64,000 nucleotides of DNA, from positions 4,358,696 through 4,422,695 of the forward strand of contig OX579638.1 in the NCBI GenBank assembly GCA_951230915.1. Reading direction: 5' to 3'. This document shows positions 24,991 through 36,667 of the stretch, piece after piece. The notes under the pieces were generated by a model. It ran no database searches. It saw only the letters and a list, made by a program, of their open reading frames with translations, and was not told the DNA's origin. The stretch's first letter is position 1, and each line of letters begins with the position of its first letter. Made by a program: the position numbers and the translations under genes. This stretch comes from Antitrichia curtipendula. Its lineage: Eukaryota > Streptophyta > Bryopsida > Hypnales > Leucodontaceae.

Positions 24991-25560
24991 AGGATTATAA
25001 GATCCATTTTAGGCTGTTCTTTGTAAAACATACAATTGAATATGCCCTCATCACTGAGGGATAAAAATGCCATTGGAAATTTCTTAAAATAATCAATATT
25101 GTGTCTTAATGGTCAATCTAGACCTTAAATTAAGCTATTTGTTTGTTTATTTGTTTGCTTCTTTTGTTTATTACAATGAGACCTCTTAAACCATGTGTTC
25201 CCCAATCACATTGTTGGTACCATTGAAAAACTCTCTCCAAGGAAGGATGCCCAAGCTTTGTTTCATGACATTTGAACCTATAGTGTTAAAGTTATTGAAT
25301 TTCAAAGTTTTTATGAATTAAAAATTTGGAAAGTTACCTTTACTTTTATTTTGGCTGTGGCAACGGCACAAGGCACACTAGTCACTGCGAAGTGGGCTAC
25401 TTGCTATCTGCGGCCGGGCTGAACGGGCTTGGTCATCAGGATTGGCAAGAGAAGAAACTACGCTGGCTGCTCTCAGCAATTTCAGAAAGGGTAAACGATG
25501 AGGTATGAATCGAGAATGGTTTGCAAGTTTCGTGAGGGAAAACCGCACTACTCAAACTGT
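24991..25560. other. AT-rich sequence downstream of the RCE1 gene
   Basis: Transition from repeats into moderate-GC DNA at about 25360, where gene-associated sequence begins. No separate gene recognised. Confidence 0.3.
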
Positions 25561-25581
25561 AGAGGTATGTGAAACAAGCGG

Positions 25582-25587
25582 TTTATT
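25582..25587 (-). promoter_or_regulatory. Candidate poly(A) signal AATAAA for the RCE1 gene
   Basis: AATAAA on the minus strand, about 470 nt past the stop codon, at the end of moderate-GC sequence. This would give a 3' UTR of about 450-500 nt. Plant poly(A) signals are degenerate, so this is a suggestion. Confidence 0.35.
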
Positions 25588-26053
25588 GTTTCAATTGCAT
25601 GCCACTTCGCTCGCCAGCCATACACCCATCTCCTGATTGGTGCGACCTGTATTCCTCCGACATTTCACCTCTTGCTCTTAGAGCAGAATTTACGCACGAA
25701 GGTTTGCTTCAGCATCGACAGTTCGACACACTTCTAAAAGCATTCAGAGAGAGTAGAATTTCCTTACCGTCGGGGAAAACTGTATCTTCAAATCACCCTG
25801 TGTCAGTCTCCTTTATGTAAGGGGTGTATTCCGCAACACTAAGAACGATATCCAAACAATAACGTATCAACTACCTATGCAAAAATGAGCCATTACCAAG
25901 ACCAAAGTTTAGTGAACAAGTGTCTTTGGATCTTTGCACGGTAGATTGCAACCTGAGACACTTTCACACTCTAATGACACATCAGCACATAAGAAATAAA
26001 CTTTCTGCTCTCGGGAGTACCTTCCAACCTTCCTATTTTTAGGTCGTTGTAAT

Positions 26054-27500
26054 CTATATGCATCGAGGAAAATGAGTGCCACCAACGTAACCGCCAGCCA
26101 ATGATCTTCGCACACTTTGCTCAAACTGACGAGGATTATCTCTCAAAACTTCTGCAGCCTCATGATTGAGGGGGTCATCAGGATTGGGATCCTGAGAAAC
26201 AAGCACTTATTAGGCACCAGCGATAGTAGTTTTACTTGACTCCACTTAGATCCCCGTAGAGATACAAAATCAACAAATCCTCCCGTGTGTAGTGAAAAAT
26301 CACTTCCGGCTAGTAAACAGGAAAGAAGTGCTTACCAAAAACAGATATTGAAGGCCATAAATGATGGAGTTGATACTAAGAACGGGCTTCCAATCCTCAC
26401 GGAGAATATTCAAACAGACATTACCCTCCAGATCTATGTTTGGATGATATACCTGCACCAATATTACTTCCTTGCATCAGGATAATCTTTTATAAAAAAA
26501 AATCAAAGAAAAGTAACTGGCTTTACTGCAACTTTCTGTTCACCTAAACAATGAAAACAGAACGGTCTTTCTGTTCGCATACCTTCGTCTTACATTTCAC
26601 CTTGGGCGCCTCATGAGGATACACCTGTGAGATTGAGAAACTGAAGACAAATGTGCCACCCCTGTAACCCAGAAGCATCCAACGACATCATGTCAGCTCC
26701 AGAAACATCCGTTGGAAACACATTAAAGAATCTCATTACCAATTAAGTCAATTATTAGAGCTTTCTAAAAGTCATCCCTGCGCTTGGGAAATGACTGCAG
26801 CCCATTGCTTCTTAGAAGCATGAGAGGAGACCGTAAACAGGAAAAGGGTTCAAGAACTTACTGGTAGTAACCCTCATCTGGCCGTATGGTGATCTCAAAG
26901 CTGAGAAGATTATCCTTGCCATTCGGGAAGTGAATAGAAATAGTCTTGGCCAAATTCAACTCGCTTATATCTGCAATATCAACCCAGACTTGTTAAAACC
27001 CTGGTCATAACGAGGGATAGACCAAATCGAGCTTTCAAACAATAGCGGAATAGGAAGGACGGGGACAAAAAAAAAGGCACAAAACTGGATCATAAGAAAG
27101 GACAAAACTGGAGTGAAAAGATCGAAAATACAGTGATTTTAAAAAAAGAAGTGAGGAAGCTCTAACAAAACCAACAACTGCAGGTCAGAAGCAAATACCA
27201 CGCAACGAGTAAACTTGGCATAAACAGAGGACAGAAAAGGATGACGACATAGTGAGATTCAAGGAACAATAGGTCACCAAAATGCAAACTGCAGAACAGC
27301 AAACCCTAAGTCATCAACAAACAAGCAAAAGTCGAGTAATTCTTAACGTTTACAATGAAACTTGAACGAAAACAAAGAAAACGTGCAGCAGCACCTTTCT
27401 GGACCCGCAATTCGCCAGCACTTTGCTTCTTGATGGGACGGCCATTATTATTCTTAGCATCCTCTTTTTGCTTCTGCTTGACACTAAATAGCTTAATCAT
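26054..27500 (-). CDS. RCE1: RUB1/NEDD8-conjugating enzyme E2 (RCE1/UBC12), 182 aa, five coding exons
   Basis: Seen: coding exons 27500-27395, 26970-26862, 26661-26583, 26452-26336 and 26191-26054 join in frame with GT-AG introns to 549 nt (182 aa plus TAG). The start [14 protein letters not shown] matches the UBC12-specific N-terminal extension. Exon 2 gives [11 protein letters not shown] and PDEGYY, and exon 4 [20 protein letters not shown]. The HPN motif is at 101-103 and the catalytic cysteine is Cys111, the same number as in human UBE2M. The C-terminus ends GGTHFPRCI. Known of the family: it accepts RUB/NEDD8 from the ECR1-AXR1 E1 and passes it to cullins, activating SCF-type ubiquitin ligases; the N-terminal extension binds the E1. 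All diagnostic residues are present and the gene looks intact. It sits alone between repeat blocks, with a 5'-UTR intron upstream. Confidence 0.95.
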
Positions 27501-27518
27501 CGTGCTCCCTCAGCCCTT

Positions 27519-28148
27519 CTGCAAGATTAAACACTCCTAGCACTCAGTGCACACTCACCATTAACCACAACACCATTGTCAAATTCAGCCCTAACTTGAA
27601 CAGAACTACCATACCAACACAAATCCACTGAAACCGACATGCAAGCACCATTACAACTACAAGTGTTACCAATTCGCCACCTTAATACCGAAAAAAACAT
27701 AAAACGCAGTGTGCACCCGATTTTTCACATCATATCAAAGTTAATCACCGCAGCACCCGATCCAGGTCTACCGCCTTCTCAAAATCGAATTCACTCAGCT
27801 CTAATTCGTGTAGATAAAACATAAACAACACTTCCATTCACTCACACTAACACCAATTTCTTCGAACAACTAAGCGATGCAACCTCGAAATTCGTGTAAC
27901 CTAGAGCCACATCTCCCTACTAGAATATTCCTCAAATCTGCCACTCCTAGTCACCTAAATCCCCCTGACAAGCACCGATTCACCACCACAAACTCATCAA
28001 CCGCCGTGCACACGAATCCCACACTCGGAGTAGAAGTAGCATCTCGCATGAAGATGTCTCCCCAAAGAAACACAATAGGAAAACGATACTGGCAAAGAAA
28101 ATTGAAGTAGATGATGATGCAGAGCAATATGTTGAAGCGACATCGTAC
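27519..28148 (-). other. Intron in the RCE1 5' UTR
   Basis: Donor ATTCAG|GTACG at 28149/28148; acceptor CTTGCAG|AAGGGC at 27519/27518, 18 nt before the ATG. The 630-nt interval lacks a long conserved frame. Leader introns of this kind are common in plant housekeeping genes and can enhance expression. Confidence 0.7.
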
Positions 28149-28345
28149 CTGAATGAGGAAGCGTGTGTCCAGGTAGAAAGAAACGGGAACGAAGTGGAGT
28201 GAGCTCTGACGGAAGCGTGAGAGGAGTAAGTGTGGCGCAGACTGCAAAGGAGAACATACAAACACAACTGGGGAGAATAGGAGGTCGCAAGACATAGAGC
28301 GATGGAGTGTTTCTAGGGCTTTCCACGGGACAAAGAAGACGAAGA
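28149..28345 (-). promoter_or_regulatory. Non-coding first exon (5' UTR) of RCE1
   Basis: Pyrimidine-rich minus-strand leader (TCGTCTTTTTCTTCGTC type) between the TATA box and the leader intron donor. The 5' boundary is estimated from the TATA distance. Confidence 0.55.
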
Positions 28346-28370
28346 AAAAGACGATGACGACGAAGCCCCG

Positions 28371-28378
28371 CCTTATAG
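28371..28378 (-). promoter_or_regulatory. TATA box of RCE1
   Basis: Minus strand reads CTCCTATAAGGCGGGGC, a clear TATA element about 30 nt upstream of the estimated transcription start. A (GAC)n/(GAACGA)n-like tract lies just upstream (28381-28409). Confidence 0.6.
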
Positions 28379-28459
28379 GAGACGACGAAGACGACGAACG
28401 AACGAACGATGTTTGGGATAGCTGACTGACAGCACCTGTCGTTGGATGAAATGCCCAAG

Positions 28460-29380
28460 TTATCGATTCAAATTTGAAAGTCTACGGAAAAAATTGAGGC
28501 AACTGCATCTAATTGCAACTCGTTTCTAATATTGACTCCTATAGATTTTTGCCTGAAATGTATTGTCATATTCATGAGAGCCAATGGGGCACTTTTGGGC
28601 TTTCTTAATTTTCAACTCTTCAAAAATTTATACAAAGTCCAAAAAATATCTTATAAGAAAATCTAAAAATCTTCCTTTTACCGTCCAAAAATATCCATCA
28701 AAGAATTAGGCAATTTCAAATAGTTTTAAAAAATGTCCAAGTGCTTATATAACATTCTTGAACTTAAACGCACAAGACCTTTAGTTTGTATTTCATGAAT
28801 AAGGACTTCTTTCAACGTAAAAAATCTTGAATACAAGCTTTAACAATTGTGGGCCATTGTAAGAACATATCCTTGCTCTAATGATACAATGAAAGGACAC
28901 CTACCTTCCCAATCATTCAATAATGTTATATACTAGAACACAATTTACCTTAGTCAATTATGAAATGTAAAATTTAAAATATATAATAAAAAAAATAAAG
29001 CTACAATAATCACTTGGCAAATTCATGTACAAAAAATAGTGCAATTAGGCCCTAGCTTCAATGAATTCTCAACATCTTACACTATATAAATATTCACAAG
29101 AATGTATTAATTTTCATTTTTAAAAAATCAAATAATCAAAGACACCTCCATGCATGAACTAGAGAATCACATGTGCCTCTAGGTAGACAAACACTGAGTT
29201 AGGAGGTAACTTTTCTACATTGAATAGAGATATTGAGGGGGACAAAAAATTAAAGGGACTTATTATAAAAAATTATAGATGTTTGAAATATGATATACAA
29301 CTCCAAAGCACTTCAATAACTATTGATGTACAACAAAGGTAAATATTTATATAGCGTGCAATGTCGATTACTGAGTATGA
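28460..29380. other. AT-rich stretch upstream of RCE1
   Basis: No gene or bounded element recognised; repeat-like AT sequence begins about 90 bp upstream of the TATA box. Confidence 0.35.
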
Positions 29381-29399
29381 GTGCCCGTAATACCCCTAT

Positions 29400-29960
29400 T
29401 CATTGTAGGTAAGGCACCCTACTTTCACTGTTTTGTTTTGTGTCGGTATTTCGTGACTTGGCACCCCCGCCACTCCCTGAAGCCAACTGAAGCTCACGGG
29501 AAGATGGTCGTCTCTTCATCGGTAGTGAAAATTTCTCGTTCGTCAGCAGGCCAATTCTCGTTCGTTGGGGGTGCAATTTCTCGTTGGTTGGTTGGTTGGT
29601 TGGTTGGTTGGTTGGTTGGTTCGTGGGTGGAGCCAGCGACCTGTTCCTGTGGGAACTCCCCAGGCCGGCACGGCACCTAATAAATTTACTGTTATATGGT
29701 GATGAACGAGTCAGGCCCTGGCAAAGCCTGAACAAGGCTGCTTCGGAATGGAACGGTTCAGGGGCAGCGGCCTGATCACCGCTGATGAGAGAGAAGGTGA
29801 GATGGGTTTGGGGGTGCAGTGCCGGCTGGGTGAAGTTAAGTTAGTTATCATTGATTTTTTTCCATATCTATGATGGTGTATCGTCTCTATCATTTGACAT
29901 CAGCGTTTCTTCGATGCACGGTTTTTCACCAATTGGCTACAACCAGCGTCCGGGAAATAT
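29400..29960. other. Moderate-GC island without a recognised gene
   Basis: Contains repeated AATTTCTCGTTCGT-like phrases and the TTGG microsatellite. Frames of 99-111 codons on both strands are driven by the microsatellite, so they are not called as genes. Confidence 0.4.
29583..29621. repeat. (TTGG)n microsatellite
   Basis: 39 bp of perfect GTTG tetranucleotide repeats. Confidence 0.97.
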
Positions 29961-30341
29961 TTAAGAAATTTAGGCCAGAAGCCGGTTGGCAAAGAACATG
30001 TTCGGCCAGGCCTTGATTTCATTCGGTTCTTGCCTTTTTCCATCTAATGAAATCGGTCATTTTCCCTTGGTAGTGAGTTTGAACCGGCTAGTTTTTCCCT
30101 CATCTTAAACATTAACCAGCTCAATTTCCTTTTACATGTCACATGAATCGGACGAATTTCCTTCCACAATTTATTTAGAGCTACAGATTTCAAAAGCCAC
30201 CTCAAACAATGTGCATAGAGGTAAGAAGACAAGCTCTTTATACAAATGGGGTGTTAGGAGGTAAAACAATCCATGTGGGATATATAAATTAAAATTAGTA
30301 GGAGCTCAACCACTCATAGTTAAGTCAAAAGCAAGAATTGT

Positions 30342-30694
30342 GTTTGAAGTAAAATTTTTAACCTCATTTAGACATAGTAGAATAAAAAATATTGAACTAA
30401 GTTAATGTGGAAAACTAGTCTAACTTTCATCTCCAAAAATCCATTTGAGATTTCGAACCTCCAATCAAAAGTTATGGACAAATTTCAAAGAGGAGTTGAA
30501 AGGGACAATTTCTTTGACATTTTCAAACATCTTCTCTGAATTTTGTCCATAACTTTTGACTGAAGGATTTAAATCTCAAACGGATTTTTGGAGATGAAAT
30601 TTAGCTTGATTTAACAACTTTTTTTAGTTCAAAGTTTTCTGAAAAAAACTATTCTACTATATCAAAATGAGGTATGAAATTCTACTTTAAATAC
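30342..30694. repeat. Foldback family E, copy 1
   Basis: Arms of about 150 bp (30342-30489 and 30541-30694) are reverse complements. CATCTCCAAAAATCC and CAAAAGTTATGGACAAA on the left pair with TTTGTCCATAACTTTTG and GGATTTTTGGAGATG on the right, around a 50-bp loop. Outer sequence (TCAAAAGCAAGAATTGTGTT with its partner near 30690) extends the pairing. A second copy is at 37550-37900. Confidence 0.75.
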
Positions 30695-30699
30695 AATTC

Positions 30700-31396
30700 C
30701 TGTATTTTGACAATGAATGATCAAGCTCTCATCTTTAAATTATCCCATATCCTTTGAGAATTCATCATGGACAATGGATTATATTATAAAATGACCTCTC
30801 TACCCACTCCCCTCATTGAATGTTCCTTCACTTTGCCATCAATTTCCTACACGGTAGAAGCTAATTGCTTGAAATGTATGGTGATGGTTATGAAAGTACC
30901 ATATTTGATTAAATCACATTTAGTGAATTATTAACTTAAGCCATCTTTTTTAGTTGTTTGTAAGGCATATAAACCCTTCCATTAATTATATCTTTGTGTG
31001 CCTTGACTGAACTCCGGCTATACCCTCGGGAGATCCTCCCATATCCGTTTTTTCCTCCTTCCAAACAGCTCATTTCCGGCCCTCTTTGAAGAAGCAAAGA
31101 TAATTTTCGTACCTATTTTTTTACTGACCAGTTAATTTCCGCCTAGTTTTTGTAGCATCCAGATTTACTGCCTAATGGTTTGAATTTTAACCAGTCAATT
31201 TTCTATTTTGATCAGCTGATCTTACACTAGCTGCCGGTTCTTCCCGGACATTGGCTACAACCACCTGATAGATGTTGGGATATTTTTGGGGGTCAAAAAA
31301 TATCCAGATTATAGTCGTCTTTTAAGATCGATAGTCAAATTCTACCTAGGTATCATCTAGTTTTGGTATAGATATCACCCAAATATCACATGAGTA
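30700..31396. other. Intergenic sequence with a small moderate-GC part
   Basis: No gene or bounded element recognised; 31000-31260 is slightly richer in GC, with repeated CAGTTAATTTCC/CAGTCAATTTTC-like phrases. Confidence 0.3.
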
Positions 31397-31400
31397 TTAA

Positions 31401-32363
31401 TCCCTAAAGGTCAGAGACTTTTTTTTCACTGAAACCACTCCCAAACTGCTATTTCTAATACAAGTACTAAATTTTAGAATTTTTTATTTTTTATTCTGAA
31501 ATGCAAACATAGGATCTTGTATTAAATTAGTTTGAGAAGTTGTGGAAAAATTTCAGTAATTTCCACCTTGTGGATTGCAAGATATTAGTGTTTGAATTGG
31601 CAAAAATCCTTTTTTTGTCCCTGCGAAAATCCGGGCAGCTGCACTTCACAAGGTCACATTTGTATGAAAAAATGTCCAAAATGGTGGTTACTCTTTGTAT
31701 TTATTCTTCAAGGCAAGTTGGCTACATGCTTGAAAAATTTCAGATCATTTGGAATTGTACAACATATAGGAAAAAAATAGTAAGTAGGAAGTGGTAGAGA
31801 ATGTTCAAAACACTAAATTGTTAAGAATTGAAATATGGAATTGAAAAATGCCAATCCCAGTTGTTGTAATGTTGTAATAAACAATCTAAATCCAATGTTT
31901 TTATTTTATTTTCAAAAATATTAAAAATTGAGTTAAATAAAGGACTTCCAATGTTATTTTAGAGTAGAGATTCTATAACTACCCTCAAACTAAAACTCCT
32001 CATAACTTTCATCTCATTAATCAAAATGGAATGATTAAAAGCTTATCATGTATATATAAATCTACAGAACCAATTTTGAATTTTTATTTATTTTTAAAGT
32101 GATTTTTAAAGAAGTTTTTTCAATTGCCTAGGCTACCCGCCGACCAGTGAAAATGCATGATATGTCCAATAATATGCATGATATTAATTGGGCATTGCAT
32201 ATTTAAACACATAATCAAAAGTTATGTAAATTGTTGGGCCTTAAAGCTACTCCTTGGGCACATTTTGTGTGAAAATTTCAAAGAAAAAAACTAAAAATTA
32301 CAATTGTTGTGAGCTACCCAAAATTGCTATGTTGTCAAAAAACGGTATTTGGTCCTTTAGGGG
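31401..32363 (-). mobile_element. Family A subgroup A1 element, 963 bp, uninterrupted copy
   Basis: Starts TCCCTAAAGGTC after TTAA (31397-31400) and ends GGTCCTTTAGGGG before TTAA (32364-32367). It aligns with 19683-21127 and contains the empty TTAA (31933-31936) that is filled there. Non-coding. Confidence 0.85.
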
Positions 32364-32416
32364 TTAATGAAACAACTAGCTTGTTCTCCTAAAGGAGAAC
32401 ATCAACAACACTATTA

Positions 32417-32818
32417 AGGTAGTATGCTCTTAAAGGCGACCATCTTCTTCAAACCACCTCTATTTTTAGGTGGAGAATGGAAATGGGATGATCCTTAAAT
32501 GGACCACTTTAGCAATTGAATGCATTGAGGAAAAATTACTTTTCTATTGCAAGAGCCAATCATTGTCTTTGATTTCCGCACATCTCTTTACAAGTTGCAA
32601 GTGGATGGATTTTGGAAGACCTATGTTCACAAATAGGCACCTATGCCTTGAATCTTTGGAAATTCATAAGTAATTCAAAAATGATTGGAAAAATACAAAA
32701 CCACTTGTGTTAGGTTCCACATCCATTTTTCTTCCTTTGAAAAATGAACTAAAAATATTTCTGTCCACGCAAAAGGCGGAACTGCCCTTAAATGGCCGCT
32801 TTAAAGAGCGTACTACCT
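32417..32818. mobile_element. Family B element, 402 bp
   Basis: Ends AGGTAGTATGCTCTTAAAGG and the reverse of AGGTAGTACGCTCTTTAAAG, with TA on both sides. Body contains CATAAGTAATTC and AAACCACTTGTGTTAGGTTCC, a variant of the B interior. Confidence 0.8.
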
Positions 32819-32889
32819 TAGACGTCGCTATATTTGAGTTTTTTCATTTTTTTTTTGGAAGAAATGAAGGAAGGAATGCTTTCAATTAA

Positions 32890-33270
32890 GTATTGAAGTG
32901 AAGCTTAAGTTAGTCGGTGCTGCAGATATGTTCTGCATGCGGCTTGCTGTTTGGGACCACAGACAGAGCGACGCAGCGTCGTCAGCATCCACGAGACCAC
33001 GACTTCATGGCCTGTGTCCATCTGACTATCTGCCTGAGGGGGCACTTATCATAGCACTCCCCTTGGATGGGTATGGGATGGGATATTCCTACAAGGAAAT
33101 CTATGATATGTCTCACGGTACGTAACCGCTCCATGAACAGTAAGGGGTAGTCACAGACCCTCCAAGAATCATATGCTTCTCGGAGATTGGACACATGGCT
33201 TTGTGTAATTTGTTTCCCGTTGTTTCATGATTGCTCAACCTCTGAGGTTCAGAGTGTGTTGCTCTTCTCC
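32890..33270. other. Moderate-GC segment between two family B copies
   Basis: A 75-codon plus frame (32898-33125) shows no recognisable domain. Composition differs from the surroundings; origin unknown. Confidence 0.3.
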
Positions 33271-33277
33271 TCCGCTA

Positions 33278-33689
33278 AGGTAGGAGGCTCTGAAATCGCT
33301 CGGGCATTAAGAACCGCCCCTATAAATGGCTCTTGAATGGAACGAGGTGATCTTTAAATGGAACAAAGTGATCCTTAAATTGACCGCTACAGTGCTATGA
33401 ATGAATTAGAAAAAAAGGGGTCCCGGCCAATCATCGGCTTTGCTTTTTCCCATCTTGCAAGTGAGCAGTTTATGGAAGACCTAGGGTCACAAATAGGGAC
33501 CTACGATACATCTCCTTTGAAAATTCATAACTAATTCAATATTGCTCAAAAAAAATATGAAACCACTTGTGTTAGATTCCTTGTCTATTTTTCTATCTCT
33601 GAAAAATGAATTAAAAATACTACCGATCAAAGAAGCATATGAAAAAGGCAGATCAGCCCTTAGATGGGTGATTCAAGAGCCTCCTACCT
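33278..33689. mobile_element. Family B element, 412 bp
   Basis: Starts AGGTAGGAGGCTCTGAAATC and ends AGAGCCTCCTACCT, flanked by TA (33276-33277 and 33690-33691). Interior CATAACTAATTCAATATTGC and AAACCACTTGTGTTAGATTCC. Confidence 0.85.
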
Positions 33690-33814
33690 TAGTAAAGAAT
33701 CAGGCTTGGACGGCATTTTTGCAAAGAAGATTTTACCTTCGTGCTTCGGAGTTTCACCCCTCGCTATTGTACTTTTACAACTTCACCAAATAGCAATCAG
33801 GCCCATCTAATCTA

Positions 33815-33862
33815 AGGTAGTATGCTCTTAAAGTACCACTGACCTTAAACCACCATCTATAC
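33815..33862. mobile_element. Solo left end of a family B element
   Basis: TA then AGGTAGTATGCTCTTAAAG, followed by unrelated sequence; only the terminal part remains. Confidence 0.6.
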
Positions 33863-35171
33863 CCTATATACATCTCCAAAATCAATTATGTACCTATGTG
33901 GAAGAAATGCTTTTAGAACCAAACTTTGTTCCTTAATAACTTTTGCATACTGTATCCAAATGTCCCATTCTCTGGTGCACTGGAAACTCCTTTCATTTGC
34001 CAACAAGGGCATGTGAAAATTTGACCAATTTAATAATAGTAACTAGGCTCAGTAGCAAAAAGTGGCGGTTTTGGGGGGTACCCACCTTAATTGGTTTTGA
34101 AACCTTTGCAAATTTATCCCAACCCTTGTGCAGGGGAACCCGTACTCTGAGATCTCATCATGGCTGCTTTAAAGAGTATGATAGTCCCTCCACACGACAA
34201 GGCTCCCCGTTTGCTCCCCTTTGCATGCGTTTGCTTTACAATCTCCAAGCTAAACCAATTTTCGGAAGGGCTGTGACTACTCCTACTAACTGTCTAGTGG
34301 ATGACAAGAAAATCTTTCTATGTAGGACAGAAGTGCAAATGTTCATCCTAAAAATTGTGTGTGAACAACCTTAGATTTTCTTGCAATTTAAAAATTTGTT
34401 TCACAATATTCTTGAAATTTTTGCCAAGTCATTAAATATTTTGTGAGGGCATTGGAGGGCTGTTTCAAGCATGTCCTCTATTATGTGAACTAAGCAATGT
34501 TGGCCAAAATAAATAATAATAAAAAATAAATAAATAAAATTTTAAATAATAATAATAATATATATATTTTAATTATCCGACATGGCAATCTTTCAACCAC
34601 TTTAGGCTGTTGTTGTGGTCAAGTTCCCATAGTCCAAGAACTTGGGGAAACTCACATCCCTTTAAACTAATTGAGTTTCATCTAATGATAGTGTACAACA
34701 TGTTGGTATAAACCAAAGTTATTGTGTCATTCTAAAATTAGAAAAACAACAAACCATGGTTATAGGCCCAAAGTTCATTTTGCTATAAAAATTTAAAATT
34801 TTTGAATTTTTTTAAATTTTGAATTGAGGAGAAACTACACTTGAAAAGCTTTATTTCATTAGTTGGACTCAAGTTAAAAAAAAACATCATTTTATGGCTA
34901 AATTTTACATTGAGAATAAATAGAAACAAATGCCCAAAATACACTATAGAGAAATCTATGGATTAAGCATCTTCTTCTTTAGAAAAGTCAATAATACCAT
35001 GATGTAAGGAATTTGCAACACTATTCACTAAAAATGTACTCAAGCAACTTCCAAAAGAATATTGGATGAAAAAATGTTTTGTTCCATCCTACAGTTTCAA
35101 GTGAAGTCATCCATCGGACACCTAGTGTCCACGCCATCCATCTAGTATTAATTCTAAAAGGACGAGATCTA
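33863..35171. other. AT-rich stretch with repeat remnants
   Basis: A family C remnant (GCAAAAAGTGGCGGTTTTGG, then CCACCTTAA) lies at about 34052-34090, and an (AAT)n-rich tract at 34505-34570. The 143-codon plus frame at 33943-34374 covers the C remnant and has no recognisable domain. Confidence 0.35.
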
Positions 35172-35405
35172 TTACAAGGTACTTTGCTAAAAATGATATA
35201 ATTTTTGAATCACTAGGTGTATTTTTCATTTCTACAATACTCTTAAAAGTCATCCATCAATCACTTTTGAATGGTTTAAATTTAACCTTAGAAGTACGTT
35301 GAAGCTCCAAAGTGGTTGATGGATGATTGTCAAGATATTATAGAAATGAAGAATACACCTATTTGTCCAAAAATCTGATCATTTTTGGCAAAGTACCTTG
35401 GTAAT
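35172..35405. repeat. Foldback family D hairpin, about 96-bp arms
   Basis: Left arm 35172-35267 (AAGGTACTTTGCTAAAAATG to CATCCATCAATCACTTT) is the reverse complement of 35309-35405 (AAAGTGGTTGATGGATGATT to CATTTTTGGCAAAGTACCTT), with a 41-bp loop. Fragments of the same family occur at 6725, 23265 and 58530. Confidence 0.8.
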
Positions 35406-35946
35406 AAGTTTCATTTTTTCAAGGTTAAATCTCCCCCATTAAACTTTATAAAGGATTGAGTATAGTAAAAAAATAAACTATGGAAGGAGCAAACCATGTT
35501 GTATTGCATTTTTTAGCACATGGCAATAGGACAACAAATATAAATCTTAAGTTAGTTGGAATATTATGTTGAAGGAAATTGTAGATGAAAGGACCAAACA
35601 ATGATGTGGATTTGAAATGGCTACCATTATAAACGGATCTTATATTAAATAATATAATTTAAATGCATCATGGATGTAGAAAGAGGTGGAAAAAAACGCC
35701 AAGATTTGTTGGCAACATATTAATTTCATTGATTTCAATTGTGCACTTCAACTACAAATAAACCCAATATATGTCAATGCATTAAAAAAAATCAAAGAAC
35801 ATACAGTTTGATGCACTTAAAATGACTATATGCTATATCAAAACAACACATTGCAAATACCTCAAAGCAACAAATAAATCATGGCAACAAATCTAAACAT
35901 GAAGATAGACAAATATAGTGTCATTTGCAAACAATTGTAGTTTTAA

Positions 35947-36663
35947 CCCCTAAATGATAGACCCATGTCTATTGATTTCAAAAATCATTGCCCATCACTT
36001 AGTTTGATGCCATTTTGCAACTATATATGTATGAAAAGCTTTATATTTATTTTTCAGAGATGAAATTACATGTCTTATGTGCTTCATAAAAAATTTAGAC
36101 TTTTTGTGGAAAATTGATTTTTTTGAGAATTTTTGAAGAAAAAGTGAAGAAAAATCACATCAAATTTGAAATTGATTCACTCTGTGTAGTATATTACAAT
36201 GAAGAAGCATCATGGTATAAAACCAATTTCTATGTCATTTTATAATTAAAAAATAATAAACATTGAAAATACGTCCAAAGTTCAAATTGAGATAAAATAT
36301 TCAATATTAGGAATTTTTTCAAAACTCAAATTGGAGTAGAAAATAGAGTAGATGACCTTCATTTTGTTAGTTGAGCTCAAATTCAAAAATTATATGTTCT
36401 GTGAAGAAATTTCAGATTTAAAGCAACAAGCAACAACTTTCCAAAATATACTAAAATAGCATATTCTATGATTCGTTTTTTTAAACTAATTTCTCATTTA
36501 CGTGAAGACAAACACTTGCAAGACTACAAACAATTGAATACTCTTCATAACCCACCGTGAAAGGTCAACAAAGAAAAATATGGATGAATAAATGCTTTTG
36601 AACTCTTTCCATCTCATAGTGTTCACTGGAACACCATAGAATGGCACCCACGACGCTCTAGGG
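35947..36663 (+). mobile_element. Family A subgroup A5 element, 717 bp
   Basis: Starts CCCCTAAATGATAGACCCAT after TTAA (35943-35946); the right end GCTCTAGGG precedes TTAA (36664-36667). The left part aligns in reverse with the right part of 39761-41031. The right terminus differs from the sister copy, so this may be a deletion derivative. Confidence 0.65.
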
Positions 36664-36667
36664 TTAA

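Noticed and set aside
27951..28458. Overlapping minus-strand frames of 95-153 codons upstream of the RCE1 ATG
   Set aside because: They cover the TATA box, leader exon and leader intron of RCE1; no domain and no conserved start.
29400..29735. Open frames of 99-111 codons on both strands
   Set aside because: They are kept open by the TTGG microsatellite and have no domain.
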